Source: Hymenopus coronatus
Lineage: Eukaryota > Arthropoda > Insecta > Mantodea > Hymenopodidae
Direction of reading: 5' to 3'
DNA: 64,000 nt
Assembly: GCA_030762935.1 (NCBI GenBank)
Contig: CM060900.1
Location: 368,543,132 to 368,607,131 of the forward strand
Shown: positions 12,500 through 24,852 of the stretch, piece by piece
Position numbering within the stretch: the stretch's first letter is position 1
Layout: each line of letters opens with the position of its first letter
Program-made: the position numbers and the translations under genes
Notes under the pieces: model-generated
Told to the model about the DNA's origin: nothing
What the model saw: only the letters and a program-made list of their open reading frames with translations
The model's database searches: none

Positions 12500-14800
12500 A
12501 TAAATGTTCCTTAAAAAGAATACTGTTAATGTTTTGTTCTGATAAAGCTTTCATAGCAATTGCAGTAATCCTTAGATTTACAGTATTTCTCAGAAATGTG
12601 GATTTCTGATAACAAAGAAGGCTGACATTAAGTTCACAGGTAGCCTATGTCATAGTGTAATCTCTTTTGTCACTCAGCTACAAATATAAATGTGGGGAAA
12701 AAACAATATCATTAAAGAAAACATAATCTAGAGTTCCTATTTAAATTTTAACTCCATTTATAGACTCTTCTTTTGAATATGTGATGCAAGACTTTTGTCT
12801 AAGTTCAAAGTGAGCAGCTCCACTGAAGAATGCAGTGCAGCCAAATTATCCATCTTGTATCACTTAACACAATGTTGCCAACAGTCTTTTCTCATCAATA
12901 AACTACACTAACTGTATAGCTATGTACACAGTCTCTAAATTACAATGACTAGCTTTGTACCCTAAGTTAAATAAGCCTAGCATAAACCTAATTATTATGA
13001 CTTCCACAAGTTCCTGAAAGGGATCTGCTGAAAGACTTTCGGTGTGACTAATCCTCAAATATTCACAAATGTGAGTATCAAATATTCTCATTGAATGTCG
13101 CCCTTGCAAAGATGTCATAGAATTATTATTTTTATTATTGTTATTAGGAAGTTTTACATCCTTTAACCTGGAAGATCATATCGGATGATGAATGAAATGG
13201 GCAAAATGATGCTGAAATAAATTTGTGGTACATGGAGTTTAAAGTGACATGACATTAATCTTCTCAGCACAACAGAAAAACTCAAAAAGCCTTATCTGGC
13301 TAACTTGCCCTAACCGAGATACAAACTTGGGTCCTCTGGAATGTGAGGTCTCCAACTGAAACCTCTATTACTTCATTTGACTACTTGTAAACAAAGCAGT
13401 GGATGAGGAAAAGAAAATGTCCGGGCAGTAGTCTTGCCCACTTGAACCTTTACACACAGACTATGTGACTTTTTCATTTCCAGTTCTAAAAAGACCAATT
13501 AATATAGTTAATTACTAGGTAATTATTCATACCAAAAGTCATAAGGCTAGGGCCTTTATGCTCTCTGCAGCAAAACTCAGGAAATTTGCAGTCCCATCTC
13601 ATAACAGGATGCAGGATGGCATTACATACAGAGCATAACATTCTTGTTCTCAGCAGACCCACATCAAATAATGGCTGAAGACAGGCCTCTGTATCATTAA
13701 CTTAAACAGACAGATTTGTCTTATCAATCAGACAATCCATTTCTAAAACTGTTATGATCTGTAAAAATATCACCAAGAACACACAACTTTTGCTTCTCAT
13801 GCAATAAATTCTGCCTAATTGCATCCGCACGTTTTTATAGCAATAAAACTAGAGAGAAAGTTTGGTCGGTGTTTTCAAAATGACCAGCTGTTAATCTCAT
13901 CCATATTATTTGTTATGTAGATGTCTGGAGATTATTTGAAGAGGTTGGCTATGATTGTAACAAATGAAGCACATGTTGGCTGCTGTGTGAGAAACAAGAG
14001 GGCTCTTAGTCATCTGACATTTTTCTCTACTTGCACATGTGCATTGGCAAACATTTGGATTTAGAAAAGTTGATAGTCTCCTTGCATCACATGTTATAAA
14101 GTATCCCCATTTATACTTGCCATGCATCTTAGATTACTTTCATTTACTGTCATGTGCTCTTGCCCAGTATTATTGAAAAATATGCATGGCTTCTTGAAAA
14201 ATTTGGATATTGTCTTGAATTTGGTTTGCTTATTTTAGTGGACCATGAATTTTGTTGGTTAACCTGCATCAGTGGTAGTTCATATAAGTAGTTGATGGTG
14301 GCTCACATTTTGTGTTTCCATCTACAAATAGCCATTTTTATGCATGCATGGATACAAATGTGTTCCACAGTGAATAGCAATAAGTTAAACCAAATTATAA
14401 AGTGAACACACAAGAAAACTATAAATATGGAAGTGTTGCTTGCTGCTCAGTGTGGCAGAAGTCTGTCCTTTTCTCCTTTTTTTTTACTTTCTATAGCATG
14501 TAAGTACAATGTACATAATAGGTAAAGAAGGTACTTATTCCATCCAAAAAAGTGATACTGAGATTTCACCATAAATACATGTTTTGAGGACCCCTGAATA
14601 AAAATAACTTTATGAAAAAAGGTATATGTGGGTGGGTGGCTACATGCATATAAGTTCAGTATCTTCTACTGATGCTACACAGATTTTCAGGAAAATCCCC
14701 AGCTATCCTTTACAAGGAACATTTTAAAAAATTTTGATTTTCTCAAAAATGGCTAACGACTATGATTAAAATATATTTATTTGCATGACAAAATATATTT
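12500..14800. other. Intron 2 sequence, mostly unrecognised
   Basis: No transposase motif or RNA gene was found. The segment 13130-13390 contains a phrase (AACCGAGATACAAACTTGGG) that could be a very decayed tRNA-like B-box region on the minus strand, too weak to call. Confidence 0.4.
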
Positions 14801-14803
14801 CTT

Positions 14804-15235
14804 GAATTTTCTGGGAATAGCCTCTGAAGATGTCTTCATTCTGGATTACTTTTGTGTAACTGGTAAACTGTAAGAGATCAGACACAAGCTACTGCACAAA
14901 AAATGTACATCTAGTTAAAACACACAATTTGTGTTTTGTAGAGCTAACTGTTTGAGATGTTTCTTGTTATTCAATTCAATTTTCAAGTACTTAGATTTTT
15001 CTCAAATGGAAAATCATCTTTCACTTCTAGTCTCTCTTGTTTTACTCCTGGTCATGCAAAGATATCTAAATTTCAATTGTTTCACATAGCGACCAACTTT
15101 TAAAAGATTTGACTATCACTTTAGTTTAGTGTATCCCCTTCTTTCCTTCCTACATACAAGGAAGCAAGTAATAAAGACAATTTCTGCTTATGTTAAACTT
15201 GATTAGCATGATTTAGATAAAAGAATAATCTTTTG
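14804..15235. repeat. 432-bp dispersed repeat, copy A
   Basis: Aligns along its whole length with 47600-48040. Both copies begin GAATTTTCTGGGAATAGCCT, share the block TACAAGGAAGCAAGTAATAA, and end near AATCTTTTG. No coding motif, terminal repeat or polymerase III box was recognised. Outside these limits the flanks differ, so the boundaries are real ends of homology. Confidence 0.75.
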
Positions 15236-15239
15236 GCAT

Positions 15240-15735
15240 CTCCACCCATGTCAGATATCAATGCTGAACAGTATATCAAGCCTCTAGAAGAACATTTGAG
15301 TAACAATCATCAGGGAGACTGGATGTCAGGGTCTCACACTTCTTACTGGCCTATGGATCTTCAGCTCACAACACCACTGGGTTGACAATAGCTAGTTTGA
15401 CCTTTGGTAGGGAGCTGCATCCACCATGCAACTTAATGTTTGAAAGTCCTCCTAGGGCAGAAAAGCTGTCAGTCAAATATGTGGAGAATCTTGTAGACTG
15501 ACTTCAGGACATGCACAAGATGGCCCATCAACATATTTAGACAGTGAACGACTGGATGAAGTCCTGTTATGACCAGCTTGCCAGCTGCTAAGGTTTCCAA
15601 CAGGGTGATCTGATGTGGCTATATCACTATGTGCTGCCTCAAGCTTCAACAACCATGTAAGGGCAATACATCAAAGTGAAGAGGATTAATGATGTGTAAT
15701 GCAATTCAGAGGCTTGGATCATCTGGCCTGCTGTT
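15240..15735 (+). mobile_element. Ty3/gypsy integrase C-terminal fragment
   Basis: In the + strand, over two frames with stops, the readable order is TFGRELHPPCNLMFESP, SVKYVENLVD, VNDWMKSCYDQLASC, GFQQGDLMWLYHYVLP and KVKRINDV. This is the C-terminal end of a Ty3/gypsy integrase: the LMFGREL-like block, the YD block, GFQPGDLVWLY and VKRLNDVVYRI. No flanking LTR was identified. The copy is dead. Confidence 0.75.
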
Positions 15736-16039
15736 ATGTAATGTACATGTGCAGTAATGAAGCTGCTTCTGGAAATTTCTTGCTTTATAATAAGTAGATA
15801 TCTAAAGAGGGCAACCAATATGTCAGCAGTTCAGTTGAGGTAGTGACTTCAGTGAATGCACTTTTGATTAGAGAGGCAGGCAAAGCAGTCGAATGAGCAT
15901 CAAAGTGCTGAGAGATAAATTTATTTTGCAGCAATGGAATACCTACAATTTGTAGCATCAGCAAACTAAATTAAGAGACTTAGTTATAAAATAACACCCT
16001 TTAGTGTATATGAACCACATTCTCTCTCTCTCCTCGCTC

Positions 16040-17185
16040 CCTCCCTCATGGAAATTGCAACACCATGAAAGAATTCTCCCAATGAATACAAACTTGGTGG
16101 TTGTGCAGAATAGTATGTGAGCAATACGTGATTAGGATTGGAAAGAGATGGGGGTACATGTAGTCCAAATGACCTGCCATGTTTGTCAGACAAGATCAGT
16201 GTTATGCCAAGTGTAGTCATTAAAGAGTTGTCAAACAAGGTGAAAATGTGTACATAAAGTGCTGGTATGCCTTGCTGATACTAAAGAGCACATTATCAGC
16301 ATGTGAGAGAGTTCAAATGGGGGCACAATGATTTGTCTCTGGGAAGCGCTTTTGTCATGCCATAACATTTTCGCTCATACAGAGCATACTGCTATGACAG
16401 TGATGCATGCTTGGAAGCAGTGGCTAAAGAGTGTCACATGCAGTGATGAGCAGGTACATTACATTATGTTGGCTTCCATTGTCCAAAAACCTCAAGTGCC
16501 TCCATTTCCAATGGGCATGTAAATGCCATCACTGGCATGCTGAGTAGCAAAATATAGTCCTTTTAGATGAGTCCCACTGCAACCTATCCTACAGTGATGG
16601 CTACATTGTGTTCAATTATACCATGGCAAGTGTAATCTGGAGGCCTGTATTGTTGAGCAGTAGAGTGGATAAACATCAGGTGTAATGGTTTAGGGCACCA
16701 TTGCTTATAACTGATCTCCTCCTAATTGAGGGCATTCTGAATAGCAGCCAGTACATGAGGGATGTTCTAGAGCCCACGGTACCCCTCCCTACTTCAGTTA
16801 ACTTCACATGCCACATTTCAGCAGAACAATGCCCAAACATGTGTTGCAAGGAATGTACAAGCCTCCTTCAAAGAACAAGAGATACCAATACTCCCTTGGC
16901 CTGCATGCTCACCTAACATATCACCCATCGAACATGTCTGGGACATGATTGGTCGGCAACTTGTCTATCATGATCCTTCAGTAATAGTGTAAATGATTTG
17001 TACAAAATGCACTGAGGAAGATACCCCAGGAACATATCCATAACCTTTTTGATTCCATGCTACAGCATTTAGCAATTCTAATTGCAGTGTGTGGAGGCTA
17101 CAAAAAATGTTTAATATTCAGGCTTAAAGGTCATGTAAAGAATTGTAAACTTAAATACTTCCTCATTGCCATGAACCTATCTATG
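16040..17185 (+). mobile_element. Tc1-like element relic
   Basis: Decayed Tc1 transposase on the + strand: VILLDESHCNLSYSDGYI (the LFSDESRF-type first aspartate block, near 16560), then IEGILNSSQYMRDVLEP (16723-16773), ISAEQCPNM (in place of QQDNARPH, second aspartate lost) and PIEHVWDMIGRQL, which equals SPIEHVWDLVGRRL (near 16930). The leading part contains GGAAATTGCAACACCATGAA (16050). Boundaries are uncertain; I saw no convincing long inverted termini. Confidence 0.75.
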
Positions 17186-17255
17186 ATGTAAAATTCATTT
17201 CAACCAGGTGTTTTCTTCTTGGTGTTAGAATTTTCATAAGTGGTTGTAGTTGTAC

Positions 17256-17257
<2 letters not shown>

Positions 17258-17336
<79 letters not shown>
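17258..17336. repeat. (GT)n microsatellite, 79 bp
   Basis: Uninterrupted GT dinucleotide tract. The polyhistidine/threonine minus-strand ORFs across it are artefacts. Confidence 0.98.
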
Positions 17337-17337
<1 letters not shown>

Positions 17338-17339
17338 AT

Positions 17340-18080
17340 GTGAGGGAGGGGTACGTGCACATGCCGCGACATCGGGGTCATTACATTTATTTAGAGACAT
17401 CTTGTAGTTGACTATTCACGAGAGGATTACCAGTACAGTTGCATCAAGTGTATCACTGCACAGTGTTCACACAGTCCAAATGCCAAACGAAAGGAAGCAA
17501 AAGTCCACAGCATTATGAAAGTATGTATTGCACTAGGGAGAAAATGTTTTCGCTGTTATTACTGAAAACCTTTGTTGCAAACCATGGAACAGAACAATTG
17601 TCTCTGTACAGAGTAGATCAAGTAATGTGTGAAGACATGTCAACACAGAAATGCACAAGCATTATATTGCAAAATGTGAGGATAAACTGCTACAACAAAA
17701 TTTACTTCCATCAAATCAAACATTTAATGAATAACTATAAACAGCATTTATTTCTGCCAATATTCCATTACATAAACTACAATATACAAAGTTGTATGCA
17801 TTTTTAGAACTAATTCCAGTTTTTATGACCTTACATAAGTACTATATATCAAAATGTTATGTTAAGTGTATGGATAGTATAAAAATGAACCTAAATAACA
17901 ACATATGGGTTTCTGTGGATGAAACTAAACATGATGTTGGGTGATTTTTAGTAAATTTGGCTTTGGAGCACTTTATTTTGAAGGCCCCATTGGACTGATC
18001 TAGCAAGTGAAGTAGTTATGTTGCAAATTGTTCTACCACAAGTGCAGTTTTTGAACAATCCTTTAAATTACTTTGGCAAT
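17340..18080. other. Intron 2 sequence without recognised feature
   Basis: A 122-codon ORF (17439-17807) has no recognisable domain and biased composition; not called as a gene. Confidence 0.4.
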
Positions 18081-18089
18081 CAGGCTGAA

Positions 18090-18960
18090 GCATGATAAAG
18101 TATGTTTATTTGTTAGGGATGCAGCTGCCTGTATGGTAAAGCAGGAACATTTGCAAATAAATTACAGAAACTTATCATACATCATATCTTGCCTAGGCTT
18201 GCCACAGACTTGCAGAAGAGGTATGATCAAAATTTCCTGCCATTGATAAAATTTTAGGGATCATCAAGAATGTATTTGTAAAAACACCTTCACACGTGGT
18301 ATTATTTTGGGATCACTGTCCTGGTGTTGCTCTTCCTTTCACACTAGTTCTAGCATGATGGAGAACATAATACTATTCCAAGAATTTTGATGCCATTAAA
18401 CATGTGATACAAATGTTTGTTAGTAGTGATGCAGCTGCAAAAAAGACAGCCTGAACCTGTTTGTGACCCCGATATTAAACATTAATTGACATACATTATC
18501 TCGAGCTTTGGATTTCTTCCCTCTGCAATCCAAGCTTCAAAAATATCTGGAGAAGAACTGGGTAAATAAAGGACTGTTATGAGAGGAGTTATTGACAAGT
18601 TGAATGATATGGAAAATGGCACGGGAAAAGAATAGCTGTGAATCTGCAAAATATTGTACAGATTAGTAGATACCATAAACTCTGTAACATTGCTGCCATG
18701 ATTGCAGATGAAAACAGAAGTATAAAATATCCAGATATGCACAAAAAAAATTTGCAACATATTTCATGTATGCACCTGTGGTTTCAACAGGTGTGGAATG
18801 CAGCTTCTCTTGCTTTAAGTTAGTGTTATTGGAAAGGAGACAAGCATTGTCTTTCAAAAATCTGAAAATATTGGTTGTAATTCATTGCAATGAATAAGTT
18901 GATATAAATTTAATCCAAGTGCACATTATGAAGTAGCATTGTGATTTCATAAAGATGTTT
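18090..18960 (+). mobile_element. hAT transposon relic of the CGGBP1-like type
   Basis: Fragments on the + strand read ACHRLAEEV-stop-SKFPAIDKIL (about 18197), IIKNVFVKTPSHVVLFWD, HCPGVALPF and later FGFLPSAIQASKISGEELGK with VMRGVIDKLNDMENGTGK. This is the order seen in hAT proteins annotated near CGG-repeat-binding protein 1 (HGLHRVAEEVR, VKKVFLKAPSR, FGFLPAAI). Stops and frameshifts throughout; no termini identified. Confidence 0.68.
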
Positions 18961-18969
18961 CAGTTATAA

Positions 18970-19905
18970 TAGTCAGCTGTATATGTAATAAATAATTGTA
19001 GAAATAAAATGTTCACGTAATATGTGTAGTTCTTCCTGTATAGGCTGTACCACATGAGGTCCAAGTCAGCCCTTATTGATATGCCTGACCCTCCCTAATA
19101 TATATGTTTTCCTCACATAGCAACTCCGATGTTACAGTCCTAGTATGGTTGCAGTGGCGGTAGGCAATAAGTTATGAGATGGTAAAGATGAGTGGGTGGT
19201 GGTTGTTAGCAAGCAGTTGAAGTGCTGTTAAACTGCTGGCAGGATGTGTAGCTGTGGGCACTGATTATCAAGCAAAGTGGGTAAGAGAGAACACTGATTG
19301 TGGTGAATGCAATGAACCTTGTAAATGTTGTATGCCTGTCAAACTATTTAATCATTTCTTTTAAATTATAACACATGTTAATTTATACATGCTTTAAAGA
19401 CACAAGTACTATGTAACCTGTGGATTAATTGTAATCGTGGGGGGATAAAAATATTGAAGTGAAAATGTAAACACTATTTGTATGAATATGTACTGATTAA
19501 ACAATTGTGTACTCACGAATAATATGGCAGTCCTGTTTAATCCCTTATACAGGGTGTTAATGAACTACACTAAAATAATTTGCACGATTGTACACGTGAC
19601 TGATATAAGTAATTTGATATTGGCAATGCATGGTCCCTGGATAAACATAATGCAGCTACATAGCGTTAAACGTGTAGGTATCAGGTGCTGATAAGTTGAT
19701 ATTAAAGCAAATCAGGTTGAAAAAATGGCTTAGAATGTCTTTAAAACTGCTGCCTGAGTATAGAAATATCAATTTTTAGCAGCTCATTACTAGCATTCTC
19801 AAAATTTGTCACAAAAATCTGTAAAATCTCGAACTAATTACTTGACAGTGCGACACTGAGCATTCATTAACTACGTTCTTGAGTTATGTAGCCTACTCTG
19901 GAGAC
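18970..19905. other. Intron 2 sequence without recognised feature
   Basis: AT-rich; nothing recognised. Confidence 0.45.
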
Positions 19906-20000
19906 ATTTTTTCGACTGCTCTGGTGGCTTAATGTGTAACACAAGAGGCTGCAATTCCAAAGGTCATGAGTTCGATTCCTGTCATAGAGTAGGTGTTTTT
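19906..20000 (+). repeat. tRNA-like SINE head
   Basis: Contains CTGGTGGCTTAATGTGTAAC (A-box-like) and, 36 bases further, GAGTTCGATTCCTGTC, a perfect B box, then a T-rich run. The spacing fits a tRNA-derived SINE head rather than a functional tRNA: no good acceptor-stem pairing is visible. Confidence 0.55.
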
Positions 20001-20164
20001 TATTATTTTTTTTTTCATTCCAGACGAAGTGCCATGATATGTAGCATACTGGCACTTCAGAAACTTATAGCTGTTACTTCAAAATTTCAATAAATAGATG
20101 AGAAGTCCCCTATGTCAAATTACTTATTTAAGTATTCTATATATACTGTGAAAATATTTGGGTA

Positions 20165-20302
20165 TAATTCAAAATCTTCTCGGGCTTCTAGCCAGGTAAA
20201 AACTTGGCTTGACACCAACGTTTCGAAGAAGTGCATCTTCCTCGTCTTCAGGGTGAACTGATGGTTTTTACCTGGCTAGAAGCCCGAGAAGATTTCGAAT
20301 TA
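20165..20302 (-). repeat. 138-bp hairpin with Penelope/hammerhead-like loop
   Basis: Two arms of 39 bp (20165-20203 and 20264-20302) are reverse complements with one mismatch; the inner 32 bp (20172-20203 with 20264-20295) are perfect. The 60-nt loop, read on the minus strand, contains CCTGAAGACGAGG, then the stem GAGGAAG/CTTCTTC around ATGCA, then GAAACGTTGGTGTC. CUGAAGA...GAAAC resembles the core of hammerhead ribozymes and the similar motif in Penelope-like retroelement termini. The homology is from memory; catalytic competence is not shown, since one unpaired base separates the core from stem II. Confidence 0.7.
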
Positions 20303-21390
20303 ACACGTCGCCAGGAAAGCTTTAGTTCTTATTTTATATTTGGGTATAGTTCATTTAAATCTCCTGTAAATGCTAATGGAAATTAAGAAAAAACATTTTA
20401 AACACCAAAGCTTCTTGCACTAGCTACATCTGAGTAAAGAAAGTTGTTCACAATTGTGATCCTCCATAAAGAATTCACAAGTACCAGTTCCTTTCATATT
20501 TCAATTGTTTTGTGCTGTTAGCTGCTGTAAGTTTGCTTGAATGTTATCTAACATAACAAAATCACAGATATGTTGGTTCATTGTTTTGAACATTGGGGGG
20601 GGGGGGGGGAACGATTGTAAGTCATAAGCCGTGTTTGCTGGAATGATGTACATTTTTAAATTTTTAGCTTCATAGTTGCTTAATTTAAAGTATGTCATGT
20701 ATTAAATGATTATGTTTGTAAGGTGCCCAGGAATCCAGCAGTAAATAGTTCAATGGGCCACTGTGAGGTAAAAATGTCAACACCAAAAATATGTGGAAAA
20801 AGTCCTGTATCATTTATCAAGACTTTTACCACTGCATGATTAAATTAGGGGCTTTCAACTTGTGTGGCGACATTGATTCCTGCAGCACAGTAGATGAAAG
20901 GGATGTCCCATGCAGGACATTTGTCATGCATAATTGTAAATGAATGTATCTGTGGTTTTAGATGTGGAATACCACATATGCTTTCTTACCATGGTGATAA
21001 GTGTTCTCCTGTAACATTTCTTTATTGATGCCAGGTTGATCATACACATTCTCATCCCCATACTGCTATATATGCAACATTCTCTCTTCTCTCCTGTTAG
21101 TTTTATCTTCTTTTCATGTGACAAACTATTTAGTTTTTCATGATCCAATGTGAAAATGTTTCTTGAAATTCCATACCATGTGACAAAGTAAATGAAGTTA
21201 TTTGGCTTTTTCATAAGCCCATTTTTGTAAAGTTCACATTGTGTTCATTTAAGTTTTTGAATGAGCTTCCATAAGGTTTATAAACTTGTCCAACTGCTTA
21301 TGTTTATCTGTGACTTAAATTAGAAGATTACTTACCAATAGATGTAACAGTAACTGTGGAAATTCAAGAGTACTTAGTGTTATTAATAAA
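20303..21390. other. Intron 2 sequence without recognised feature
   Basis: Only a G15 homopolymer at 20595-20609 stands out. Confidence 0.45.
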
Positions 21391-21657
21391 GAAAACCATG
21401 CAAACATGAAAGCATGTAGTGTTTCAGTGTACTATTATTACACACTATATGCATAGCTCAGTTATTAAAGCACTAAAATGAAAACCATGCAAACATGTAA
21501 AGACATCGAGTTTCACTGCATCATCATTATACATCTTATAAATAGCAGAGTAATTAAAGCACTGTAATGAAAACTGTGCAAGAATGAGAGAACATAGTGT
21601 TTCACTGTATTATTGCTGTTATAGAATGTAATAATACAACTCCTCTTGTCATGTTTA
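21391..21657. repeat. Tandem repeat, three 89-bp units
   Basis: Units start at 21391, 21480 and 21569 with GAAAACCATGCAAACATG, GAAAACCATGCAAACATG and GAAAACTGTGCAAGAATG, an exact period of 89. Shared core blocks are YAGTGTTTCASTGTAYTATT and GTTATTAAAGCACT. A partial inverted unit follows at about 21658-21708. Related units occur in the opposite orientation at 26400-26530 and 27785-27880. Confidence 0.85.
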
Positions 21658-21956
21658 TATGCTTTTCATTATGGCACTTTAATTATTCTGTGCATTCTAT
21701 ATGTGTACCTCTTCTTTAGTCCTGGTTTTGTGAGGAAGCAAGGGGCAAGGGAAATTAGGAGAGCCTGCCTGCCTTTGTTTCCACAGTGTTGTCAGTCAAA
21801 TAAAGTTTTCTTTATTTGAGACCCTCAGCCATTATGGTGAATAGGTTATCTAATTTACTGCAAATTAGCTGAAATTAAACAAAATACAGTGCACATGCAT
21901 GTGCATGAGCTCTAAGATCTACACACAGAATTAAACTTTAGCATTGAAGCCACTAG

Positions 21957-21970
21957 ATTTCAGGGTATAT
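21957..21970. repeat. LINE target-site duplication, left copy
   Basis: ATTTCAGGGTATAT, identical to 24839-24852. Confidence 0.92.
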
Positions 21971-24838
21971 TTTTTATTTTATTTATTTATTTTATTTATT
22001 TATTTATGCTAAGCTTTATACAGGTGAATATGACCGTTGTTCAGCCCTGGCTCTTTACCGGTCATACTCATATTTTACAATAGTTTATTAATTCTAGTTT
22101 ATTACACCATTTTGTCTATTTACTGTCCATATCCATTTATTTTTCACTTTGCATAAGAATTGTCCAATCTTCTTACTATCTTTTTGAAACATTTCAACTA
22201 CTACTACATTTCTATCTATTTTAAACCATTTCTTATTAATATACTCTTTTCTCCAAATTTCAGTCCCTTTACATTTAAATAAAATGTGTTCCATATCTTC
22301 ATTTCCGCCACATATAGGACATTGATTTTGTGGAATACCTTTCCTTAAACCTTTTAATCTCCATACTCCTGCTTTCAGCCATGCAATACCTTCTCGCTCC
22401 TCTTTATTTGTCACATCAATGTACTTTTCCCTTCCCCATGAGACTTTCATTGGTATATAGAAAACTAAAGATCTCTTTTCAGTTATTTCACTAAATATTT
22501 TTTGTATTTCTATATCCTCAAATCTTTTCCTTGCCAACTTCCAGAAATTATTCACATTATTTTCTCTTCTTCTCCACATTTCCCCTAACCCACTACTTTC
22601 CAGGTTATTTTGAAGACAGTCTACCCATCCCTTGTTCTTTAAACTTTTCTCTTGATATACTAAACACCGTTTTAACAAATTCCTTTCTTCCAATTTCAAT
22701 ATTCTATGCCAAAATTTCAATGCCCTTTCCATAATCTTTCCCTTACTTGCCACTCTACCCAGCTCTATTTATGCTACCTGCCTAACAGTTGCATTTGGTA
22801 ACCCCAGTATTTCTTTGCAAAATTTCCTATGCACCTCATCTATGCCTTCCCATCCTCCTCCTAATCCCCATACTTCTATCCCATATAGCATTTTTGCCTC
22901 AACCACCATATTGTACACTTTTTCTAACCATCTTATATTTATATTAGGTGCTTTGTATTTGCAACTTCTAATAGCTGATAAAGCTCCTTTTCCTTTTGCC
23001 AATGCAAATTTCTTTTGCTTTTCCCAATTGCCACCACTATCAATTTTAACTCCTAGATAAATACATTCTCGCACTACCCTGTACTCCTTTTCATTCTCAT
23101 TCTTCCATTTTTCATACTTGCTCAATTTTCCCCCTTTTTTGAACACTACAATCTGCGTCTTGTCCTGGTTCACTTTTAAACTCCTTTCTTTACAGTAATT
23201 ATTTAATGTTTGCAAGGATTGTTTCAAGCCATTCACTGTAGTTGCGCCTATAACTAGATCATCTGCAAACAGTAATCCTGGAATCTGAATATTATTAATT
23301 ACTGGCATCGAGTTATTATTTCTCGCAATTTCTGTTAATACATCATCTATATATATAAATTGAATAGGACTGGACTTAACTTACATCCCTATCTAAGGCC
23401 TTTCTCTTGTTGGATTTCTCTTGTTACAACCCCTTCCTCCACTCTTATACAAAAAGTATTTTCCTTATGTAATGCTCTAAGGGTGTCCACCATTTGTTTA
23501 CTCACTCCTTTAGTCAACAACTTATGCCACAGCAATTGAAGCTCTATCCTATCGTATGCTTTCTCTAAATCCACAAAAGCCATATATAACTTTCCTCTTT
23601 TGTCTTTCAAGTATTTATCTACCAGTGTTTTTATAATAAATAAGTTATCAACTGTCCTCCTCTCTTTTCTAAAGCCCATCTGAAGTTCCGAGAGGATATT
23701 ATATTCTTCAACCCATGTTTGTATCCTGCTTGCCATAATACCAGTAAAAATTTTTCCTACATTTGATAATAATGCAATGCCTCTATAGTTGTTTGGTTTG
23801 TCAACACTACCCTTGCCTTTGTATATTGGATGTATGATTGCTTTCCTCCACTTATCTGGTATATAACCCTTCACCTTAATTGTGTTAAATAAGTCTACTA
23901 AAACCTCAACTCTGTTTATTTCAGTGCACCATTCCTTAAGGAACTCTGCTGGGATTCCATCTATTCCCGTTGCTTTATTTCTCTTCATTATTTTCACCTG
24001 TTGAATTATTTCTTCACTTCTTATTATATCATCGAGTATATCTACATAGTTATTACCTATTTCCCAATTTCCTATCTCATTTTTACTCTTTTTCTCCCCA
24101 TACAAATTTTTAAAATATTCCATTCATTCTCCTGGTTTTATACTTGGTTTTGTTACATATTTATTATACATTGATTTCATAACTTTCCATATCTCATTTG
24201 CATTATTTTCATTTAGGATTCGTATCAAATTACTTACATATTTTTTCATCCAGCTTGTTTTCTTTTGTTCCAGTAATGAATTATATAAATCCCTCCCTTG
24301 CATATACTCTTTCTTTAATTCTATGTATCCTAATTCCCTCCACTTTATGAGCAGCTGTTTGACTTGTCTTTTAGTTACTCTACATTCTTCATCAAACCAG
24401 CCCTCATCTCTTTTGTAAACCTTCTTTCTCATTTTCATTTCCTCCCCAGCCCTTAGCATAATGATATTTAAGATATCCATAGCACTTTCAATTTCTTGTT
24501 CCTTTATCATTTACCTATTCGTTGTTCCATGCCTTCTATTTTGTTCATTTTCTCAGTCAGGTTTTCCAGCATTGTTATTATATCTGCAGGGCCAGGTTTA
24601 CCTCAATTCCTCCAATCACTAACAACAAAGTTATAACACTTGCTAAAACCAATATGTTTGTCATCTTCTCTCCAAAACTGTGTTTACTATTCACCAATTT
24701 TACTTTTCTAAACTGTCCAATTCTTGCTCTATACACTGTAATGTCCACTCCCATCGTGACTTAGATCCTTCTTCCTTCACCGCAGGAGCACCTCTCAAAA
24801 CATAACCTTCCTCTATCACTGCTGGCTTAGCACTCATC
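21971..24838 (-). mobile_element. Non-LTR retrotransposon (LINE), 2868 bp, with target duplication
   Basis: Flanked by perfect 14-bp direct repeats ATTTCAGGGTATAT (21957-21970 and 24839-24852), so both ends are defined. The minus strand starts ATGATGAGTGCTAAGCCAGC (24838 downward), encodes a short leader, then a linker and reverse transcriptase, and ends in a TAAA-rich tail (21971-22007). No endonuclease domain is present although one is expected before the linker. A second copy (42739-44238) starts with the same TGGCTTAGCACT end (+ strand). The clade is not assigned; the C-terminal CCHC finger occurs in several LINE clades. Confidence 0.92.
22094..24510 (-). pseudogene. LINE reverse transcriptase, broken
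   Basis: Order on the minus strand: a basic linker (DEGWFDEECRVTKRQVKQLL, 24510-24124), then the RT fingers (NKATGIDGIPAEFLKEW), NNYRGIALLSNVGKIF, LQMGFRKERRTVDNLF, the first catalytic aspartate in MAFVDLEKAYDRI, and GLLFADDLVIGATTV (the catalytic FADD box, near 23260). A thumb region follows, then a C-terminal zinc finger CPICGGNEDMEHILFKC (C-x2-C-x7-H-x4-C, near 22300). The frame is broken by stops at about 24124, 23391 and 22769. A two-base gain in a TATATA run near 23355, between SPVLFNLYI and DDVLTE, also shifts the frame. The catalytic residues remain. Decay is light, so the insertion is fairly young. It would copy element RNA into DNA at a nick, but lacks its own endonuclease here. Confidence 0.9.
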
Positions 24839-24852
24839 ATTTCAGGGTATAT
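24839..24852. repeat. LINE target-site duplication, right copy
   Basis: ATTTCAGGGTATAT, identical to 21957-21970. Confidence 0.92.

Noticed and set aside
13300..13390. tRNA-like minus-strand segment
   Set aside because: B-box resemblance too weak and no A box at the right distance.
17181..17400. Polyhistidine/polythreonine minus-strand ORFs
   Set aside because: They are translations of the (GT)n microsatellite.
17439..17807. 122-codon ORF
   Set aside because: No recognisable motif, and length within chance for AT-rich sequence of this size.
19906..19985. Functional tRNA gene
   Set aside because: A and B boxes are present, but no convincing acceptor or anticodon stem; it looks like a SINE head.
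20595..20609. G15 run as a regulatory G-quadruplex
   Set aside because: A single homopolymer in an intron with no supporting context.
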